64,000 nucleotides of DNA, from contig NZ_CP042434.1 in NCBI RefSeq assembly GCF_007971385.1, positions 806,001 through 870,000 on the forward strand, written 5' to 3'. Numbering within the stretch: position 1 is the first letter of the stretch; the number at the start of each line of letters is the position of its first letter. Under the pieces are notes generated by a model. That model was not told the DNA's origin, did not search any database, and saw only the letters and a program-made list of their open reading frames with translations. The DNA is from Arachidicoccus ginsenosidivorans. Its GTDB lineage: Bacteria > Bacteroidota > Bacteroidia > Chitinophagales > Chitinophagaceae. The position numbers were made by a program, and so were the translations under genes. This document shows, in pieces, positions 9,346 to 20,300 of this stretch.

Positions 9346-12300
9346 TTATCTGAAAAGCCAGTCCAGATCCGGATGTCCGCCAGCTGCACCCAGGCGCGCA
9401 TCAAAAGCAGGCAAATGCTCCCCCGTTGAATTAGCCTCCACAAATCCCAATAGCAGGCAAATACCTTTGCCCAGCTGCAAATCATGCACACCTTTGTCAA
9501 AAGTATAACTATGCACATTTATGGCCGGATAACCAGGTAATATCCCGGCATTTGCAATTTTTGTGGCTGCCTGACCATAATCATTGGCGCTGGCATCTGT
9601 TTCTAATTCCGGTTCTTTTAGATAGGCTTTATTTTTCTGGGTAAAAAAACCTACAAATAAAGTAACCGGCTTGTCGGTTTTAAAATACAGCCGTGTACCG
9701 GCCTCTATTTGCCTGGTGCGGTCTACTTTCAATCCGCTGAGCTTTCTTAGCGGCATGGCCATACTGTCAATGGCCACTGTTGTATCACTAAAGGGTTGTC
9801 CACCATGCCTGGTTTGATAAATACCCGTTTGATTTTGATTATCCAGTTTTATATAATAGGCACCTAATTCAGCCATTGATAGACCCGCCGTATCCTTTGG
9901 TACTAAAAACTGAACACGCGTAGCTTTTAGCGCACCCCAGGTGGAGGTTGTTATGGAATTATCTTTTCCATGTGCCTTTAATGCTGCAATATTCTTTTTA
10001 AAATGATCGAGTTCTTGCTGGTAGACGGGCAATAAATCGGCCCAGGTTTTATACTGGCCGTTTTTACCCGTCATCGGAATCTTTCTGGCACCTGTCTGTA
10101 GACTATTGGCATACAGGTAAGCAGGGCCAGCTACCGCCGCTAAATGCTGAAAAGCCTGAACACTCTGCTCCATCAAAGGCACTGCCGCTTCCAGGTCCTG
10201 GAGATGATGACTGTAACCATATCGCAATATATCCAGCGCCGCCATTACTTTTTTGCTGTAAAAACTGGCCAGGTATTGATAGCTCAGCATATCTGTCTTT
10301 AGCCTTTTAAATTCAGCAGTATTTTTGGTCACCCCACCTTGCGCCGCCTGAATAGCCTTTACCGCTTTCGCTGCATCCGCAACCACTTCCCGGGCAATTT
10401 GTACAGGTGTCTCACCTATGTGTTTTTGGTGAAGCCACTCTTTGCTGGCATATTCGGTAATCATTTCTCCCTCAGGAGATTCTGAGTTATATAGTAAAGT
10501 AAATAAGCCATATCGCTCTGGATCAATCAACTGGCTCATAAGCATCCCCAGACTTAAAGTCTGACGATTGCCATCCGTGATTCCATAGCGTCTGAGTAAC
10601 TTGGGGGCAATAAGACCGGAGGCTTCATAGGCCGTTAGTATATTTTGCCCCGTCTTAAGATCGCTTCCATATTTACCAGCGATTCTTTTTGACCAGTACT
10701 GTCTTTCTTTTTCTCTGTCACGCTCCGCATTCCAGGCGTAACGGGCCCACTCGCTGTACCATAACCAGTCCCTGTCCATCTGTAACAATCTGGGATCTGT
10801 ATTGTCGGCGCTATATGGCCAGTCCCAATAAGAGGCCTGTGGATAGAGATGCAGACCATTGGAACCATATATTTTATGCATCGCCTGGACACATTTTTGA
10901 ATAAAATCGTCCGCTCCATACCTAAAAGGCTCCAGATTAGCTAAAATATGTACATTCTCCACTTGTACCGGCGAGGTCTCACTTAATTTTTTATGTAAGG
11001 CAGCCCAGGGGCCGCGGGGGCGGTAAGTCGTCAAGGCCTCACCATTATATTTGGCCATGGTATACAAATTATGGTATAAAGGCTTAGCTGCCGCAATCAC
11101 CGCTGGTGCGTCGGCGTCATGTGCTCTTAATATAATGGGCGGCTCCTTTGTTTGGCCAAGTGCTTTTAATCCGTCTTTAACGCCTGGAATAATCGTTTTG
11201 GTAAACCAGTTGGTATCATCCGGACCGACACCTTCCATGGCTTCGCCCAAGGTAACTAGCAGACCAACATTGGGATATTGTTTAACAAAGGCAGCAATGG
11301 ATTTTCGGGTATAATCGGCAATTAATGGCGTAATGGGTCTGTTTCTATCCTGGGTTTTAATATGATGTTTTTCAGCAAAAGGCTTGGAGACAATGATGTT
11401 ATAAAATGCCTGGATTACCCATATGCCCCTTTTATTGGCCTCGGTGGTCAAAAAATGAAACATCTGTTGATTGGCCGTAAAAGTGGCACTATCTACTTCC
11501 ACGGCATCTGGATAATCTTTTAGCCTTACCAGAGAAGCAAAAGGATGTCCGGACCACAAATAAAGCGTATTCATGCGGTTTTCCACCAGCATATCCAAAT
11601 ATTTAATCCACAGTTCCTTATTATAAAACCAAGGAAAATTCTCCTTGGTATAAGGATATTCATAAGTGCCGCGTCCGGGAAGTAAATAAGGTTTTTGTAA
11701 ACCAATGCAGGCGCCGCGAAGGGTCATCTGTGGTTGATCGCTGACATTTATATTGTTAAGCAGAGAATCAATAGCGACATACAAATGGCGGCTATCACTT
11801 CCCTTCTTTGTTGATATATCTGATACTAAAGCCGTTAACTGGTCGGCTAATTGCAAGCATCCATATAAGGCCCCCGACTTATCAGCCCCCGCAACGAGGG
11901 TCATACCTTCTCTGTCCCCTTGAATTACAAAACCTTCTTTTGCCGTATCCGGCTCAAATCTGCCCTTTTGTTGCAATAATAACCGGTTAAATACCGGGTC
12001 ATCATTTACACCAATATAAATGCAGTGTCTCGTTTTAAAGGCTTTGTTATCTATAATTTCATTTAGGGGCAGCATAGAGGTCTGGAATCCCGCCTTTTTT
12101 AAAGTGGCTGACAACCTTGTTGCACCAAAAGCAACTCTTCCTGTTTTTTCCTTTTGATAGGCAATCAGCATCTTTTGCCCACTATTTTGCCTGCTATTTT
12201 GCCCGCTAACTTGTCTGCTAATTTGTCCAAATAGTTGTGCCTGCTGACCTGCCATTAATAAAAGCAACAGTAGGCACAATAACCAATGGGGGCTATACCC

Positions 12301-12447
12301 TCTATGCTTGTGACTATTATACTTACGGTGTCGGTCGCCTCCTATGCCATGGTTTACAGCCATACAACTCAAACAACTACCCAAACAATTCCTGGTGCTA
12401 CTTCTGTTATCTTTTAAGGTTAGGTTCCACATAATTAATGATACCAC
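9346..12447 (-). CDS. Exported alpha-glucuronidase-like glycoside hydrolase (GH67/GH115-type fold)
   Basis: The 1033-residue protein has a hydrophobic signal (HWLLCLLLLLLMAGQQAQ) at about 54-71. A Q-rich repeat (SRQVSGQ, SRQNSGQ) follows. Residues about 90-215 form a GH20/GH67-type N-terminal domain (GFVIQGDREGMTLVAGADKSGALYG is split here by GREG-like turns). A TIM-barrel region follows: MTLRGACIG, NRMNTLYLWSGHPFASL, VTLGEAMEGVG, HILANLEPFRYG, YPQASYWDWPYS. The barrel pattern resembles alpha-glucuronidases. E in TLGEAMEG and E in NLEPFRYG are the best acidic candidates. The signal peptide sits about 54 residues in, so a later ATG (for example residue 29) may be the true start. In the PUL it would act on uronic acid linkages; that is inference. 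Confidence 0.6.
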   Translation of the reverse strand: MVSLIMWNLTLKDNRSSTRNCLGSCLSCMAVNHGIGGDRHRKYNSHKHRGYSPHWLLCLLLLLLMAGQQAQLFGQISRQVSGQNSRQNSGQKMLIAYQKEKTGRVAFGATRLSATLKKAGFQTSMLPLNEIIDNKAFKTRHCIYIGVNDDPVFNRLLLQQKGRFEPDTAKEGFVIQGDREGMTLVAGADKSGALYGCLQLADQLTALVSDISTKKGSDSRHLYVAIDSLLNNINVSDQPQMTLRGACIGLQKPYLLPGRGTYEYPYTKENFPWFYNKELWIKYLDMLVENRMNTLYLWSGHPFASLVRLKDYPDAVEVDSATFTANQQMFHFLTTEANKRGIWVIQAFYNIIVSKPFAEKHHIKTQDRNRPITPLIADYTRKSIAAFVKQYPNVGLLVTLGEAMEGVGPDDTNWFTKTIIPGVKDGLKALGQTKEPPIILRAHDADAPAVIAAAKPLYHNLYTMAKYNGEALTTYRPRGPWAALHKKLSETSPVQVENVHILANLEPFRYGADDFIQKCVQAMHKIYGSNGLHLYPQASYWDWPYSADNTDPRLLQMDRDWLWYSEWARYAWNAERDREKERQYWSKRIAGKYGSDLKTGQNILTAYEASGLIAPKLLRRYGITDGNRQTLSLGMLMSQLIDPERYGLFTLLYNSESPEGEMITEYASKEWLHQKHIGETPVQIAREVVADAAKAVKAIQAAQGGVTKNTAEFKRLKTDMLSYQYLASFYSKKVMAALDILRYGYSHHLQDLEAAVPLMEQSVQAFQHLAAVAGPAYLYANSLQTGARKIPMTGKNGQYKTWADLLPVYQQELDHFKKNIAALKAHGKDNSITTSTWGALKATRVQFLVPKDTAGLSMAELGAYYIKLDNQNQTGIYQTRHGGQPFSDTTVAIDSMAMPLRKLSGLKVDRTRQIEAGTRLYFKTDKPVTLFVGFFTQKNKAYLKEPELETDASANDYGQAATKIANAGILPGYPAINVHSYTFDKGVHDLQLGKGICLLLGFVEANSTGEHLPAFDARLGAAGGHPDLDWLFR

Positions 12448-12504
12448 TTTGGTGGTTTTATTGGAATATTAAATATCGCGTTATTCAATATTCTAGTTTT
12501 GCCT

Positions 12505-15093
12505 TTAATAAGGTTTTACGCCAAAAGCCAGATTTACTTTTCTTGTCATACTGGCGCCTTGGTTGTCTGTCACGGTAAAGCTAAAACTACCTAAGCTTAC
12601 CTGTGTATTATGAGCACCCTGCATTTGATTTTCAAAAACGAAACTCAATTGACCAGTTTTATCAAGGGTTACCTTCCCGCCTTGAACGTCCGACACTTTA
12701 AATACAGGACCATCCACAAAGCCGCGGGACAAAGCCTTTAAATCGATACGCACAGGCTGATTTTCTGTAGTAAAATAATGCGGCTTAGCCATCCAGTCCA
12801 GGTAATCATCCAGGTTGGTATAACCATCTTTATCCGTATCTGCATTGCTGTCCGACATATCTGCTTTGGCACCTTTAGGATTTAAGCCGTGGCTTTTTTC
12901 CCACCAATCCGGTAGTCCGTCCTCATCACTATCCCAGTTATCTGGCCGCAAAACAGTTGGATAAGATTCATAACCGCCTGCATCTGCCACTTTATCAGGA
13001 AACCCTTTTTTATGCGTCACGCTTCCCACGACAGTAGTTATACCTGCCAGGGTTTCCCGGATAATTCTTTGATCATGCTGGTCTAGTTCAGGGCTATTGC
13101 ATCCAACATCTGACAAGACAATTTTATAGGCCTCATCTGCAGACTGTGTGGTCACATAGGACGGGAAAAAGGGGTGATCTACGTAAGTCCGGTAACTGCT
13201 GGTATCGCCATTACTATGACTCACTTTTCTGCCAGCCGTCTGGGTTGTGGTATCAAAATGGCCAGGCATTACATTACCTATAAAATAACACTGCTGTGTT
13301 CCTCTGCCAACGCCTTCGTGTTGGGCATTGAATGCATAGAACCAATCTGTACCAGGTCCAGGTTTATAATAATTATTGACAAAATTCACCTCATGCGCTC
13401 CCCCATCGGTGGCCCGATGGCCCCAATTATAAACAACATTATTGGTAATATCCATTCTTCCACCATAATGACCATCTACCAGTCCACCACCCAGACTCCA
13501 GTTTCTGCCATAGTTATCTGCCAACAGATTATGATGGAAGCTGCCAATATCGCCTCCTATGGTGGCGGCAAATCCATGCTCTTTACCTTTAGGATAATTT
13601 TTATGTCCCGCAGCATTTAAGGCCTCAGATATTAAGGTCCTTTGTAAGGTAATATTATGTCCTCCTCTGGAACTAAAAGCCTCGTCTTTGGTCCAGCTAA
13701 TAGAACAATGATCAACAATGCTGTTATTGGCGCCAGTAAGTCCCATACCATCATAGGTAGGTCCGTCACCGACTCTTACTCTAATAAAGCGGGCAATACA
13801 ATCATTACCAGTAATGCCAAAAGGAGCCGACCGAATGCAAATGCCTTTGCCAGGTGCTGTTTGACCGGCAACCGTGACATTTGGCTGACTTAGTACAAGT
13901 CTTGATTTTAATTCAATCAGACCACCCACCTTAAATTCAATAATGCGGGGACCGATATCACGAGTAACCGCTTCGCGCAAACTACCAGGGCCATCATCAC
14001 TCAGACTCGTGACATAAACGACTTTACCGCCGCGACCTCCTCTGGCAAACCGACCATAACCTTCTGCGCCGTCAAAAGCCAGATGGCGGCCTCTTAGTTC
14101 CCAGACCTTGCCTTTATAAATATGATCTGCCATTACTTCATCCACACGCCAATAATATTTATTCAACGTATTTAAATCTTTCGCCGTAAAGCTAGTATCC
14201 TTGGCTTCCAATCTGCCTTTATAGGTATCAGCGTGCTTATCAGCCTGAGCCACAGCAGTAGAATCTGTTCCAAAATAAAGATCATGCGAGGTTGCGTGAC
14301 CAGGCGCATTCCACTGTAAGGTATAGCTTCCATCAGGGCTGAGTGCGACATGCTCATCCCGATCAACCGGTATTGGACCATAGGCCTGATCAGCCGGGTC
14401 TATTCCATCCAGCTGAAAGCCGTTTATAAATATTTTATGGTAAGGACTATTCGCCTTAGGGGACGCGACAAATCGGATGACTATAGCTTTGCCAGCTGAT
14501 GCCGTTAGGTTAAGTTTGGCAGCGGCGCAGTCATGGATATCCAGCGCCCTGACGGATGAATTAAAACCAGTTATCACTTTTTTGTTATCTACATAAATAT
14601 CCATGGGGCAAGCTTCAGCGGGATCCAGAGCATCAATAATATTATGATAGGTGATTAATGTATGCTTACCTGCACTTAAACCGTCAATTTTAAGTGTAAT
14701 TTCTTCTGGTGTTCTACTGATCGCTGCTTTTTCATTTAGCCTTTGATCTGTCTGCCCATCATCATTTACTGTCAGACCATCACAGGTAAACCGGGCTTTT
14801 GCCGGCCCTCTGACGGCTGATTTAAACCAAGTGGGTGTTAAAGTTCCATGGTTGCCCGCAGCAACAATAAAATGAAGTTTACCCACTTGCAATGTATCTT
14901 TTTCTCCACCATTCACCTCCCAGGGCGTGTACCCAAATGCATTTACTTCTGCTGGTTTTCGGCCATTCATATTAAAGTCTACCTTAACGGATGAGACTTG
15001 CGCATAAGAAGAACAGCTACTGTATACAGCGCCCATTACACAAAAAACAAATCCCCAACCTATTGACCTTGCCTTTAAACTCACTTTATCCAA
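12505..15093 (-). CDS. Secreted pectate-lyase-like PL1 protein, multidomain
   Basis: The 862-residue protein has a signal peptide ending near YAQ (residue 32). A malectin-like or CBM domain follows (about 34-235), then a fibronectin-III-like module (about 245-330, SYTLQWNAPGHATSHDLYFG). A right-handed beta-helix runs from about 340 to 690. It contains the PL1 signature IVDHCSISWTKDE together with RFIRVRVGDGPTYDGMG, the calcium and catalytic face of pectate lyases. Near the C-terminus there are calcium-loop repeats DSDEDGLPDWWEKSHG and DTDKDGYTNLDDYLDWM, then a beta-sandwich tail. It probably cleaves polygalacturonate or a related backbone by beta-elimination. It is the first enzyme after susD and is separated from it by a stem-loop. 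Confidence 0.8.
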   Translation of the reverse strand: MDKVSLKARSIGWGFVFCVMGAVYSSCSSYAQVSSVKVDFNMNGRKPAEVNAFGYTPWEVNGGEKDTLQVGKLHFIVAAGNHGTLTPTWFKSAVRGPAKARFTCDGLTVNDDGQTDQRLNEKAAISRTPEEITLKIDGLSAGKHTLITYHNIIDALDPAEACPMDIYVDNKKVITGFNSSVRALDIHDCAAAKLNLTASAGKAIVIRFVASPKANSPYHKIFINGFQLDGIDPADQAYGPIPVDRDEHVALSPDGSYTLQWNAPGHATSHDLYFGTDSTAVAQADKHADTYKGRLEAKDTSFTAKDLNTLNKYYWRVDEVMADHIYKGKVWELRGRHLAFDGAEGYGRFARGGRGGKVVYVTSLSDDGPGSLREAVTRDIGPRIIEFKVGGLIELKSRLVLSQPNVTVAGQTAPGKGICIRSAPFGITGNDCIARFIRVRVGDGPTYDGMGLTGANNSIVDHCSISWTKDEAFSSRGGHNITLQRTLISEALNAAGHKNYPKGKEHGFAATIGGDIGSFHHNLLADNYGRNWSLGGGLVDGHYGGRMDITNNVVYNWGHRATDGGAHEVNFVNNYYKPGPGTDWFYAFNAQHEGVGRGTQQCYFIGNVMPGHFDTTTQTAGRKVSHSNGDTSSYRTYVDHPFFPSYVTTQSADEAYKIVLSDVGCNSPELDQHDQRIIRETLAGITTVVGSVTHKKGFPDKVADAGGYESYPTVLRPDNWDSDEDGLPDWWEKSHGLNPKGAKADMSDSNADTDKDGYTNLDDYLDWMAKPHYFTTENQPVRIDLKALSRGFVDGPVFKVSDVQGGKVTLDKTGQLSFVFENQMQGAHNTQVSLGSFSFTVTDNQGASMTRKVNLAFGVKPY

Positions 15094-15213
15094 TTTTTAT
15101 ATGTTACAATAATATTTTAATCCACTTCCAATGCCTTCATTTGCTTTTAAGCCTAAATACAACTACTGACCATGTTGTTTTTTGCAGCGTAATTACGCAC
15201 ATCCAAAAACAAA

Positions 15214-15251
15214 TATTTCTGGCAGATAACTAATGCAATCCGCCAGAAATA
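15214..15251 (-). terminator. Intercistronic stem-loop between susD and the lyase gene
   Basis: Two 14-nt arms (15214-15227 and 15238-15251) pair with one mismatch around a 10-nt loop. On the transcribed minus strand the hairpin is followed by TTTGTTTTTGG. The position, within the 228-bp gap after susD and before the enzyme genes, suggests partial termination or 3'-end stabilisation that lets susCD accumulate above the enzymes. The T-run is interrupted, so termination would be incomplete. Confidence 0.45.
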
Positions 15252-15321
15252 ATCTGTCAATAACAAAACCAAAAACCAAAATAAAAATCAATAAACCAAT
15301 TTTCAATACCTGATCTATGCT

Positions 15322-17289
15322 TTACTTCTGATAATCAAAAGTACCAGCTGCGCCTGAATAATCATTCCAGCCAATCGTTTGCTCCAACCAGCCATTTGTG
15401 CTTAAGACCGATGAGGGTAATCCTGACAAATAATAATTGGGACGAAAATCAATACTAACGGCCGCACCGTTGACCTGATCCCAGGCCTTGTCAAGTGGCG
15501 TCATCACAAAATGTTTCTCATAGACCGCCTTTAATTGATCTAATTGCGCTTTAAAGTCGCTTGCATCAGGATCAATCAGAATATTGCGATCTGCCGCCGT
15601 TAATGGGTCAGTATCCGTAAAATCTTTAGCCTGCCAGTAATATCCATCACGCTCAGTGCCATTAATGGGATTTAATCCAAGTTTCTGAACCGTATTACCA
15701 CTTCTGTCTGTATTGTCATATAACATCCAGCGTTGTACGTCCCAGAAGCGCTTGCCTTCATAGGCGAGTTCTACCCTTCTTTCATATAAAACGGCTTCAA
15801 TGGCCTGGTATTTAGTAGTTAGATTCCCCACACCATAATTATTATCTGCAGGGATCCCAACTCTGGCTCTGATCTTTCCAATATATTGTACGGCATGGTT
15901 GATATCTCCAGTCGCGGCATAGCATTCAGCAATATTTAAGAGCAGCTCCGCATACCTATATTCAATGATAGATGTATTGGAATAGTTGAAGCTGGTACTG
16001 TCCGCATCCGGATTTGAATTTTTGCGTACAATAGCCGGGCTATTGGTCTGGTTATTACCATAATAAGAAACTTTTCCATCTTCACTAGGCTTCCATCTGT
16101 AAAACCAGGTCGTTTTATTTTCGTTGCCTTTGATACCCCATTTTTCGCCGGAAAACTCAAAGGTTCTATAAAAACGAGGATCTCTGTTTTCAAAGAAAAA
16201 AGTATCTACGTAACCATTTGCCAGCGTCGGCCGCTTGCCACTAGCCAGCGGAAATAAATCTAGCATCTGTTTAGTAGCTGATAATCCACCTCCACCATCA
16301 TAATCAGTAGGGCGCACCTGATTTTCCCAGCTATTATTAAATCCTGCCGAAGAGGTCGATGAATTACTAAATTGAAATACCATAATAGCTTCTTTATTAA
16401 ATTTGGCATTGCCGGTAAAAGCCATCTCAGACCAGTCTTTTGCATTTGATCCATACAGGCCGTAACCTGCAGCACTCAACTTGGTTTCCGCATCAAGGCC
16501 TGCCTGTAAAGCAGCCTTCCATTTATCGGAACCCTGATTATCCCAATCTTTATTAAATAATGGACTAGCTGCTGTCAGCAGTACCCTGCTTTTCATGGCG
16601 ATGGCCGCAGCTGCAGTCATTTTACCATAATTATCACTGGGTGCATCCCAGATCATCGGCAGTAAGGCAGCCGCCGAATCCAAATCCTTAACAATCTGCG
16701 CAAAACACTCGGAAGAAGTAGACCTGGGTGTTTGTATAGAGACGTCAGTTGTACTGTTATTTTCTACTGTCAGCACGATAGGCACACCACCATAGATACG
16801 CACCAAATCAAAATATTGCAAGGCTCTCAACATATAAGCCTGTCCACGGGCCTCATTTTTAAATTCAGTAGAAAGAGACGCGGACACGGGGTCATTCATT
16901 TTTTCCAGCAAATCATTACAAAACCGAATGCGCGTATAAGGATTATTACTGACACTGGAGGAAGTTTTGCCATAATAACCATCCGCATCCGAAGCATTGA
17001 TTAAGGTCTTGGTCGGATTAATATAATTTGGAATGGTGCCGCCAATTTCCTCCGTCATATTGGAGCGGTCATTGTTATACAGGCCAATTACTGTTTGAAG
17101 CGGATTTTTATAACTGACAAAATAATAATTATATAATCTGGCGATATACCACTCGGTTAATTCTTCATTGGAAAAAATCTGGTCTTCTCCATATTGATTA
17201 TAAGGCTGCATATCTTCCAGAAATTGTTTGCTGCAACCTGAGGAGGCGATCAGCACCACTACTGCAAGGATATAGAATAATTTTTTCAT
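15322..17289 (-). CDS. susD: SusD/RagB-family outer-membrane glycan-binding lipoprotein
   Basis: The 655-residue protein begins MKKLFYILAVVVLIASSGC with lipobox Cys19. SusD hallmarks are present: the TPR-like helical region with AYMLRALQYFDLVRIYGGVP, the SusD-like N-terminal domain, and a C-terminal RYAELLLNIAECYAATGD plus VLYERRVELAYEGKRFWDVQRW. It caps the SusC channel and captures oligosaccharides at the cell surface. It starts 31 bp after susC, the usual co-transcribed pair. Its size (655 residues, above the common 500-600) fits a PUL for a large branched polysaccharide. The symbol is a family label, not starch specificity. Confidence 0.93.
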   Translation of the reverse strand: MKKLFYILAVVVLIASSGCSKQFLEDMQPYNQYGEDQIFSNEELTEWYIARLYNYYFVSYKNPLQTVIGLYNNDRSNMTEEIGGTIPNYINPTKTLINASDADGYYGKTSSSVSNNPYTRIRFCNDLLEKMNDPVSASLSTEFKNEARGQAYMLRALQYFDLVRIYGGVPIVLTVENNSTTDVSIQTPRSTSSECFAQIVKDLDSAAALLPMIWDAPSDNYGKMTAAAAIAMKSRVLLTAASPLFNKDWDNQGSDKWKAALQAGLDAETKLSAAGYGLYGSNAKDWSEMAFTGNAKFNKEAIMVFQFSNSSTSSAGFNNSWENQVRPTDYDGGGGLSATKQMLDLFPLASGKRPTLANGYVDTFFFENRDPRFYRTFEFSGEKWGIKGNENKTTWFYRWKPSEDGKVSYYGNNQTNSPAIVRKNSNPDADSTSFNYSNTSIIEYRYAELLLNIAECYAATGDINHAVQYIGKIRARVGIPADNNYGVGNLTTKYQAIEAVLYERRVELAYEGKRFWDVQRWMLYDNTDRSGNTVQKLGLNPINGTERDGYYWQAKDFTDTDPLTAADRNILIDPDASDFKAQLDQLKAVYEKHFVMTPLDKAWDQVNGAAVSIDFRPNYYLSGLPSSVLSTNGWLEQTIGWNDYSGAAGTFDYQK

Positions 17290-17320
17290 AATATATGATC
17301 TACAATTAGTAATTTAATTT

Positions 17321-20300
17321 TTAAAACCCAATATTCACACCTAATGCCCAAGTACGCAGTGTTGGATAGCCAACATCCGCAGCATCATACATATTTCTGA
17401 ATTTCTTTGGATATGGATTATACAGATCCCAAAGGTTATTCCCAGAAAGGAAGAAGCGAACGCTGTTTAACTTTGCCTTCTGTACCAATTTGGCAGGCAT
17501 AGTATAGCCCACACTCAGGGTTCTGATAACCATTCTAAATGTCGGCAACATAAAGAAATCTGATTTAGTGCCGCCAAAATCATCATAGTAGGCAATGTTT
17601 GGGTATTTGCCGTTTGGATTATTGTCTTCATCATACATATCTACCAGATAGATGGGTTGCGCCCACATGGCGTTGCTACTGGAGGTACCTTGTTTTACGT
17701 AATCCAGGTAGCGCGTACCACCCCAGGAAGTTGCGATCTGCGCATATAAGGACAGGCTTTTCCATCCCAGGTTAATATTGGTGGAAAGTCCATAACTACG
17801 GTTGGATTTTTTAAGTTTTACGTAGTCTTCATCTTCTTCAATTCTACCATTTGGACCGGCGATCGTTTTATTATCGGCATCCAGATTACCAGCAACATCC
17901 TGATAAACCAGCATACCTTTTTTGAGCCCTGACTTATCTGTGATGCCTAAAAAGTCGGGCGTTGCACCTGCTACACCGGAACTAGCAGCATTCTGAGACA
18001 GGTAATTCCAGTAATTGTCGATATCTGCATCTGTTCTCAGCATCCCATCTCCACTAGAAGTCTGTTTCCAGGTTTTGAAGCCCCATACTGGAACAATACC
18101 GTAATTCCCTTCTGCCTTTCGGGTAGTAGATTCGGAAGGATAGGCAAATGGTAAATCATAATATTTTTTCACTTTATAATTACTTAGCCCTGTGTTTACG
18201 CCAATTGAATACCTGAAATCACCCTTTTGATCTTTCCAGGTGATGGACAGTTCCGTACCCCATGCATTCACGGCAGCAAAATTCTGCTCAGCAAAGGCGC
18301 CACCCACTGAAATCGGGGTATTAAGTGCGCCGGACATATCGGTCAGCATATCTGTCGTGGAATTAAAATATTGGTCAAAAGTCACGGCCAATCTGCTTTT
18401 CAAAAATTCCATATCTAGTCCAAAATTTCGCTGTAAGGTTTTGTCCCAATGTACATCTCTGTTAGGTGTAGATCCTGGCGTGGCTCCAGTGACATAGAGT
18501 CCTCCATTATTACCAAATCCGAAACCTTTATCTGTCTGCGCGGTATATACCTGTAACCATTTCCAGGCCTTGATATTGTTATTACCCGTAAGACCCCAGG
18601 ATGTGCGAATTTTCAAAAGATCAACCCACCTTATATTATCCCTGAAGAAGTCCTCATCAGAAATCACCCAACCGGCAGAAAGCCCAGGGAAGAATCCCCA
18701 GTAATTTTCAGGTGCAAATACAGTGGAAGCGTCTGTACGGAATACAAAATCCAGCAAGTATTTGTGCTTGTAATTATACGCAGCACGACCTAAATAAGAC
18801 AGGCTACCACTTTCATATTTATAGGTAATCGTATTGCCTGTATTAAGCGTACCAGCAGAAACGGATGTGCCATTGTAAATACCTGCTGTCGGATTATCAT
18901 AAATCTGATAGCGATCTTCTAATTCACTGGTGGCCTTTTCCACGGACACCATAGCGGATATATTGTGATCCCCGAAACTTCTGTTATAATTGATAAAGAA
19001 GTTGGATTGCTGATTTTTGGACGTGGTATTATCATAGGTCACCCTTGAATTGGCTGTATTATTGGTTGCCTTCCAATCTTTATCTGCCGTCTCAGAGAAT
19101 AAATGCTGGCCGGCAGCGGCAATATTAGTTGCCTGATAAAGCAGCTGAGGCATCATGATCTGCTCGGTATTGGTCGCTGCCTGAGACAAGCCATAATTTA
19201 ACTTAAAGCTCAACCCCTGAATAAATGGCACATCGTAGGCCAGGGAGAAATTGACATTATAATTAAAATTCTTATTAGTGGTTTTGGAGCCATTATTGAG
19301 CAGGGCATAATAATTCCAGTTACTCAGCGAGTTATTACCTTTTACGTTACCCGCCCTGTTGGAGCCTAATGGGGGCGATACATACTGGGTTACACCATCA
19401 ATAGTATATTCCCAGGGGATATACTTAGGCATATGTAGCAAAACGCTGTAATCATTTTGTTCCCCACCATTGGCATAACCGTCACTGAAATTAATTTTCG
19501 TGAAGGACTTTTCTACATTGGTGTTAGCGGCAGCAATTGTCGCTCCCAGGTGCAGGCCACTGGTTAGTTTGATATCTGCACCGCCTCTATATGTCCAACG
19601 CTTAAAATCCTGTGAACCCAAATTTGCGCCCTGTGTGTAATAGGAAGCGCCCATAAAATAGGTCGCATTATCGGAACCTCCGCTGATATCCAAAGAATGT
19701 TGCATGGTTCCTGCTGATCGCCAGTCATTACCCAGCCAGTCATAATCCAGTGTATCCATCATATTTAACTCTTGTTCAGAGTATTGGTAATCATCACTAC
19801 GGCCAAGAGCCTTATTAAAACTATTAGAATATTCACCATATTGCCTGGCATTCATCACTTTGGAGTGACTGATCGCATCATTGTGTTCAAATTTGCCACT
19901 ATAAGTTACTTTTGGCGCACCAATCTGCCCCCGTTTTGTTTTAATGACAATGACACCCTGGGAAGCCCTTGATCCATAAATAGCTGCGCTGGCATCACGA
20001 AGTACAGTTATGCTTTCTACTTCGGAGAGGTCCAATTGATTAAAACGATCCAGCGATGGCAAACCTGTTTGAGGGTCCACCTGTAATACATCGTCTATGA
20101 CTATGAGTGGAGCGGTATTACCCCCATCTTTACCCCAGTTGAACTGTTGTCGAATACTGACGGTGGCTAGTTCACCTGGTCTTTGAGCGCCACCAGAAAC
20201 ATTTAAACCAGGAATCTGCCCTCTTAAAGCCTCACTGATAGAAGCTACTGGCATATCCTGAATCTGTTTAATATTAACGGTGGCCATAGATCCGGTAACA

